A DNA stretch of 64,000 bases, taken from NCBI GenBank assembly GCA_010093605.1, contig MU004199.1:1382730-1446729 (forward strand), read 5' to 3'. The position numbers and the translations under genes were made by a program. The DNA comes from Lophium mytilinum (lineage: Eukaryota > Ascomycota > Dothideomycetes > Mytilinidiales > Mytilinidiaceae). The notes beneath the pieces are model-generated. The model saw only the letters and a list, made by a program, of their open reading frames with translations, searched no databases and was not told the origin of the DNA. Below, piece by piece: positions 57,240 to 64,000 of this stretch (positions are counted from its first letter, which is position 1; each line of letters starts with the position of its first letter).

Positions 57240-57545
57240 CTAGTGCTTCCATGCCGCGCTGCCCCAGTAGACTGCAGTAGAGACTGCCCACACCGTCCCC
57301 AAGACAATCGGAAGACCGAAGCTAGCTATTGCCGCACTCTGAAAGATGGCGAAGAGAGAGCCCGCAACCACGTTCCCGATGCCGGCCTGGATGCCAACGG
57401 CAACACTTCCTATCTTTCCTCGTCAAGCCCACCATCTCATCCATGGCCTCAGGGCTGACGCTCTCCTTCGGCATTCGTGCCTGCCAACCTCGGACCCCGT
57501 CGCTCGCCGGCAAAGGCCAGCGAACGAAAGACCGTCAGATGGCCT
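57240..57545 (-). pseudogene. Fragment resembling an interferon-induced 6-16 (IFI6-16)-type small membrane protein
   Basis: The minus strand 57398-57240 reads VGIQAGIGNVVAGSLFAIFQ followed by SAAIASFGLPIVLGTVW and a stop. This is the Gly/Ala-rich transmembrane hairpin typical of the fungal/animal IFI6-16 family. Just upstream (57400-57545), in a different frame, GVRGWQARMPKESVS looks like the preceding family block (GV-x-G-S-x-A-A-x-x-Q), but no splice joins them. It is probably a frameshifted pseudogene; a missed intron cannot be excluded. Confidence 0.45.
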
Positions 57546-58119
57546 TATCAGAGAGGTATGATCGTTGGTCTGCATACCACAATGGATAGCTAATGCGGCG
57601 TGTCAGTTCAGGTATCTTCGTTCTAAGCCGTCGTGAATGTCGGTTAGGCTTCGGGAGATTTGACGGGATAACGGTACTTATTGGATCGCTTCAGCACGTA
57701 GTACTGGGCACATCAACTCCTAAGTCACAGGAGCATCAGCAGCGTTCAAAAGGAAATACGCATCACGAGGAACGGCGCTTTCCCATGTATGTGATCCGGG
57801 TATTTCGAGTATGCGTGGTGTCGGAGGTGCCGGAGAGAGTATCACGATCGGGCGTGTTTGCGAGTGGGTGGAGTAGAGGGCCCGTGAGCCGCAAGAGTAG
57901 TAGAGTGTGGATATAATCGCTTTCCTCTTCTTTCCGTGCCTAGAAATCAATATAGAAGTCTAGCCGACGTCGTGCGCCGGTTTGCGCTGCCGGAGACTTC
58001 GCTAGGCGACGTAGATAACGGCGGGTACGAGTACGCCATACGGAGACCTTGCTAGGTCCCGTGGCGTAGGCGACTAAGGGCCAGTTCGGTTGCGTCCTAC
58101 GGTAGAGTATCTCGGTGAG
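57546..58119. other. Edge of the AT-rich island
   Basis: Ordinary composition up to about 58110, then an abrupt change. A short GC-rich block with a repeated CGGAGAC(C/T)T(C/T)GCTAGG (about 57991 and 58041) lies right at the boundary. No gene was seen. Confidence 0.4.
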
Positions 58120-61100
58120 TATATTACTTAATAATCCACCTACGCTGCCTTTCTACGCCCTATTCGGAACTATAGGTATATTTTAAAGCGTAGCTTCTAA
58201 AATATAGTTATTACTAGCCCGTATATTAGCCTACCTCTACCTATAAGCTAAAATATTATATTTCTTATTTAAAATTAGCTTCTATAGTAGATTTTACTAT
58301 ATACTACTATTAAAATATAATTAATCTAGGCCTCTTTTCTAGCTATAAATCTAGTACGTGCCTAGAAGTTATATACTTACTAGAAATATTATTATTCTAC
58401 TACTAGTATACTTTTAGATAGAATTATAAGTAGCTTTATACTTTAGCTTCTTATAGTATATTTTATAATATAATTCTACTTTTTATTCTATATATTTCTA
58501 TATCTTACTATCTATAATACTATATACTATTTAAATATATAACTTTTTTTTCTATAGCTTTAATTACTTATTATAAAGTTATACTAGACTATACTACTAG
58601 TAGCCTTAATACTATTACTTTAGTAGTATAGCTTTTTAGCTTAGTTATATAGCCTATAGATACTAATTTCTTTAAGATTTTACTACTAGTCTATAGACTA
58701 CTTAGTTAAAATAGTCTATAGACTACTTAGTTAATATAGTCTATAGACTACTTAGTTAATAAGTTTATAGGCTACTTATTAATTAGCCTATAAATTAGCC
58801 TAGTTAAAATACCTAGTTTATAGCCTATAGATTAGCTTAGTCTATAGCCTATAGATTAGCTTAGTTAATTTACTTAGTATATAGCCTATAGATCTACTTA
58901 GTTATATATTTATAGGTATATTTAAATAGATCTATAAATTTACTTAGAATTACTAATAATAAGTAGCTACTTAAATTCTAGCTTTAAATAGTCTTACTAT
59001 AAGCTATTATATACTTACTATATAAATACTTCTTTCTTTATATTATATAAATTTAATAGGCTATATAGACTTTTCTATATTAATTACTATATACTAATTT
59101 AACTTAAAATCTAGAACTAGCTACTTTTACTTTCTTTTTCTTTTTTACTTTCTTATTTACCTTCTACTTATAATTTCTTTTATAAAGCTATAAAAAATCT
59201 ACTTCTATACTATTCTATATAGCTATTAATTACTAGTATAATCTATAGGTTAATAATTTCTCTATTATTTTATATAATATATAGATTATATATTATAGCT
59301 ACTACTTATTATAAACTATCTATTTACCTAAAGATTATACTAAGAAACTTTAGAAGAAGAGTTTAGATAGTTAGATTTCTACTTACCTACTAGTTAACTA
59401 TATTATAGGCTAATATATAATATAAAGTTTAAGTATAAATAGGTAGAATATTAAAAGAGAGGTGGCTTTAATAGTATTAGAAGTATATAAAAATAGTTAA
59501 GATACTTAAGTTATAATTAATTACTATTAAGTTCTATATGCTAGATATAAATATAAAAGTTAAGTATAAAAAATAAAAGATAATAGAGAATTCTCTAGAC
59601 TCTTATAGTTATTTAACCTTTATATAATTTAGTTCTACTTTCTCTATTCTCTCTAATCTCTATTCTTAATATAAGATTACTAAGATTATAGAAATTACTC
59701 TCTACTCTTTTTAATTTTACTCTTAGTATTTATACTAAGTAAGATCTAGAAGATTAGTTATATAACCTTATATTCTATAACTACTACCTTTTCTAGTTAT
59801 CTTTTTACTATTTTCTAAATACCTTTCTATATATAGATATAGCTAGAACTATATCTATTATACTATACTAGATCTTTTTAGATTCTAGTATCTCTATTCT
59901 AGAACTATACTTATTCTAGAATATTTATTCTAGAATAGCCTATATTCTAGCATACTATTAGTTCTAGAATATTTATTTTAAAGTTATTCTACTTCTAGAA
60001 TATCTATTCTAGAATAGCTTATATTCTAGGTTTATAATACTTACTCCCCCTATAAGGCTTTTAGCCTAAAAGTTAATCTATACTATTTTAGTTTTATATA
60101 AGGCTAGAAATACCCCTATACTCTTAAGATAGTATTCTCTACTCTTTCTTCTTCTTACTATATCTAAGGTTAAAACCTTAACTATCTATTATAAATATCT
60201 AGCCTTTAAGATTTATAATTATAATTATAATATACTAAACCTCTATAGAAACTATTAGTGCTTCTATTAGCGCTATCTAGTAGATACTATATCTAGTTAG
60301 TACTCTAAGTATCTTAATTATAATCTAAAGTTCTATAATCTAGTAGTAACTAAGAAATACTAGACTTAAGTTAAGAAAGTAGAGGCTAAGCTCTAGACTT
60401 AGCTATTTACTATAGAGGCGGCTATACTTACTTATAAAGAGGTAGAGTAAGTAATACTTATATATAAAATTTATATTTAAAAGTAATTCTAGCTTCTTAA
60501 GTATTACTATAAGAAGATATTTAAGTAGAAGCTTACTTCTATTAAAAAGTTAGAGAATTTAGAAAAGGTAGAAAAGTTAGCTACTATCTAATTCTCTAGA
60601 TAGCTATTACCTAGGTTCTTTAATCTACTAGTAAATATTAATTAGGCTACTCTAGAGTCTCCCTCTATCTAGAATCTAGCGCTGCTAGATTTCTTTAGTA
60701 AAACTAGTTTACTAATTATTAGTAGTTTCTTAGGTTCTTAATAGGTTTCTAAGTATTTTAGTCTATTTTCTATTCTTTCTACTTAACTAAGTACTTCTAC
60801 TAATTATTAATCTTCTATAGTTCTAAGATTTCTTTAATCTTATATTTATTCTCCTTTTTAAGTTATATAGCAGTTTAGAGTTTAGTATTTACTAGTACTA
60901 GTTTAAGTAGTAATATATAGAATACTAGGTAGATTTTTATATTTTTTAGTAGTTTTAGTTTATAGTTTATAGAACTAATAACTTTATTAACTTTAAATAG
61001 TTCTATTTAAATATAATTAAGTTTTTTACTAGGTCTTCTAGTTTTAAGGTTTTTTTAGTATAGGTAGACCTTATTTCCCTTCTTAAAAGTTAGTTTATTT

Positions 61101-64000
61101 AACTACTTCTTATCTATATATATCTAAGTTATCTTATTTCTAGCTTAAATACTTTAGTTAAGGTATATATATAAGTTTCTTAGTAATACTACTATTTCTA
61201 TAACTATTTATATATTTATTATATCTTCTCTAGCCTTTTAATATATCTTTAGCTTATAGCTATAGTTTATATAGAATAGAAACTTACTAGTTATAGCTAA
61301 TTTAGCGCTATTATAGGTAAACTATACTATAGAAAGTAGTTCTATCTAGTTATTCTACTAATAGTTAATATAGTTTTATAGATACTATTTAAAAGTCTAG
61401 TTTATTTATTCTATCTATTTATCTATTTATAGGTAGAAACTTATTAAGAGCTTATAGTTTACCTCTAACCTTACTATAAGGGTCTTCTAGAAGTATAAAA
61501 TAAAGAGTTTATCTCTATTAGTAATAAATTCCTTAAATAGCTAGTAGCTACTTAGTAGAATTTATAGTACTATATAAGCTAGCTTAGCTATACTATATAT
61601 CTCTTATACTAGTATAAAGTATAAAAATTTAGTAAGTTAATTAATAAGTACTAAGATTAAGTTATAGCTTATATTAGTCTCTAGTTTTACTAATAGAGGT
61701 AACTTTATAATAAAGTCTATTATTACTAAATTCTATAGTTATTTAGAAACTCTTAGATTCTAAAGTAATCTATAGAGTATATATTTTACTATTCTATTTT
61801 TTCTATAGTCTTTATAGTTCTTAATTACTTCTTTTACTATTATTCTTATCTAGGGAAACTAGTAGTTTCTTAAAAGTCTCTTTAGGGTTTTTTCTTATTC
61901 TTAGTATTTATATATTAGCGCGCTATAGTATTTCTTAGTAAGTTTCTTATAGTATACTTCTAGTACCTATAATATTCTCTTTATTAGGTATATCTAGTTA
62001 CTATCTTTATCTAAGATTATAGAAGTATTATATTAGAAGGCTTCTATATATCTATCTTCTTTCTAGAATTTATCTATCTAAGTATTACTTATCTTAAGTA
62101 TTACTACTAGTTTTAGATTATTATATTATAAGGTACTATCTATAGCTCTTATAAGTACTATATTATATACTAGTTTAGTATAAGGTATATAGTCTAATTA
62201 GCGGCTAAGCGCATTTATAGCTCTATTCTCTAATTCTTTCTAGTAATAGATTTTAAAGTTAAATAAGGCTAGTATCTCTATTTATCTTACTTATTATCTA
62301 CTTTAACTACTTTATAGTAGTAAAAACTATAAGGTTCTTATAGTTAAAGTAGACTATTATCTAGTATTTTAGTTCTTTAAGGTAGAATCTCTATTACTTA
62401 AATACTACTATAATTACTATTAACTTCTTATTATAGATATTATAGTTAAGTTCTTCTAAAGTAAGTTTTCTTAAATAGAATACTACTAGTTAGTGTTTTC
62501 TATCTAGGTACTTTTAACTTAAGTAGGCGCCTATAGTATAGTTTAAGGCGTTTACCTTAACTATTATTTCTAGTTCTAGGTTAAATATTATTAGAATTAG
62601 AGTAGTAGTAAACTTCTTCTTAAGTTTATTAAATATAGTCTATATTTCTACCGTCTATTAAAATTCTTTATCTTTCTTAGTTATCTCTATAAGGGGTGCG
62701 GTAGTTTTTAAATATTCTTAAATAAACTTTCTATAGAAGTTTATAAAACTAAGAAATAACTATATATTCTTTATATTTTATAATATTAGCTATTCTAAGA
62801 CTACTATAGTCTTTTTAGAGTTTATCTTAATTCTATTATAGAAGATAATAAAGCTAAGAAAGTCTATTATTATAATATAAAACTTACTTTTATCTAGGTA
62901 TACTAGAAGTCTAAATTCTTATAGCTTTATAAGTACTTTTTATATATATTTCTTATATTCTTTTAAGGTTCTATTAGTATATACTAATATATTATCTAGA
63001 TATATAGTTATAAATATATTAAGGTATTATTATAGCGCGTAGTAAATAAGCGCTTAAAGTATTACTAGAGCATTAGTTAAGCTAAAAAGTATTACTCTAT
63101 ACTTATAGAGTCTAAACCTTATTCTAAAGGCTATTTTTTATTCTTTACTAGGTATTATTCTAATATAGTAATATTCCTCTTAAATATTAAGCTTAGTAAA
63201 CTACTTAGCTTCTTATAAGTAGTCTTATAACTTCTAAATAAATAGTAATAGGTAGTAATTCTTAATTATTATATTATTTAGTCTTTAATAGTCTATATAT
63301 AGTTATATTTTTCTATTCTTCTTAGATATAAAGAGAATTAGTAAGGCTATTAGGCTTTTACTTTTCTTAATATAGCTCTTAGCTAGGTTTATCTTAATAT
63401 ATTCTTATAGCGCCTTATACTAATTTTAAGATAATAAATAGATAGGTTCTAGAGTTAGCTTTACCTCTTTTTTAAGTAGTATTATATAGTTCTATAGTTA
63501 GTTTTAAGGTAGCGTGTTCTTAATATTCTTTTTAAAAAGTTTCTTAAACTCTAAGTAGTTCTTTTATAGTATTTCTATAACTACTTCTTTAATAGTAGCT
63601 ATTTATTATAGCTAGATAATTTCTATATCTACTAGTTATTTATTATAGATTCTCTTAATCTTATATAGAGAGATTTATTCTATAAAAAGTTCTTTCTTCT
63701 AGTTTTCTAGTTATTACTAAACTAATTATCTAATTCTAGCTACCCGGGCTGCTAGTCTTATTTCTCTCTTTTTCTAGTTAATTACTAGATTATTTTAGGC
63801 TATAAGTATTTCTACACCCTTCTATTATATATTAATACCCCCTAATATTAGTAGATATATACCCTTCTTCTATTTAATCTTTTAATTAGTTTAGAGGGCT
63901 TAAATTACTACTATTTTATTATATATTCTTACTATTTCTAGTAGTCTATTAAGGCTATAGATAAGGCTATATATATAATCTATATATAAGACTATATATA
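58120..64000 (-). mobile_element. Fossil Ty3/Gypsy LTR retrotransposon, RIP-destroyed, right end outside window
   Basis: An AT-saturated, CpA-depleted block to the window end. On the minus strand, about 62.6-63.4 kb resembles a Gypsy reverse transcriptase (a YLD-type catalytic block followed by the downstream FYR-type block). RNase H and integrase would follow towards lower coordinates. An antisense, charged, helix-rich region lies at about 60.1-60.7 kb. Left-end AT satellites are listed separately. The coding parts are broken in very many places by RIP; mutation is near saturation, so the copy is old. No LTR pair can be shown inside the window. Confidence 0.6.
58688..58890. repeat. AT-rich tandem repeats (25-bp unit and a related unit)
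   Basis: AGTCTATAGACTACTTAGTT recurs at 58688, 58713 and 58738, with a diverged copy at about 58763. From about 58804 a related unit, TATAGCCTATAGATTAGCTT, repeats. It lies within the fossil LTR element. Confidence 0.7.

Noticed and set aside
58688-58890. Possible CRISPR-like array
   Set aside because: Direct head-to-tail 25-bp repeats without unique spacers inside a fossil retroelement of a eukaryotic genome; an AT satellite, not CRISPR.

Overview
The window looks like a filamentous ascomycete (Pezizomycotina, possibly Dothideomycetes). The evidence is short introns (48-82 nt) with GTRNGT donors and CTAAC-like branch points, typical fungal families (C2H2/Fungal_trans regulator, Fox2, Aurora kinase, M28 aminopeptidase, fungal-type CBS), and a two-speed composition. 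Gene-bearing DNA is of balanced composition, while two blocks (about 32.9-36.5 kb and 58.1-64.0 kb) are extremely AT-rich, TpA-loaded and CpA-poor, as repeat-induced point mutation (RIP) leaves them. The class is inference; no marker gene settles it.

Left part (1-22.5 kb): 3' part of a zinc-finger regulator; a repeat-rich intergenic stretch with a ~130-bp and a ~164-bp tandem repeat; a large uncharacterised protein; a secreted aspartic protease; ORC4; a repeat-bearing coiled-coil protein; and a divergent pair, peroxisomal multifunctional enzyme FOX2 (C-terminal AKL targeting signal) and a TDA10/glycerate-kinase-like P-loop kinase. Three CCGAGG/CCTCGG fatty-acid-response-type sites lie in the shared promoter.

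Middle (22.5-42 kb): a gene-poor accessory region. In normal-composition DNA it holds a secondary-metabolism-type methyltransferase and a GDSL esterase. Then comes a RIP-saturated DNA transposon (PIF/Harbinger-like remnants) bounded by perfect 31-bp inverted repeats, and a Ser/Thr-rich cell-wall protein.

Right part (42-58 kb): a compact housekeeping stretch. It holds an F-box-like protein, an Aurora (Ipl1) kinase with a stopless 57-nt intron, an acidic 2EXR/F-box-like protein, a small hypothetical, a decayed gene, a secreted leucine aminopeptidase, an R3H-domain protein, cystathionine beta-synthase, an SDR oxidoreductase and a fragment resembling the IFI6-16 family. From about 58.1 kb to the end lies an old, RIP-destroyed Ty3/Gypsy LTR retrotransposon that continues past the window.

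No operons, CRISPR arrays, rRNAs or convincing tRNAs were seen. The most unusual signals are the architecture of the transposon island (unmutated GC-rich ends around a saturated core, plus an 11-bp direct repeat that allows a nested-insertion reading), the basic octapeptide repeat inside it, and several decayed tandem repeats in intergenic DNA.
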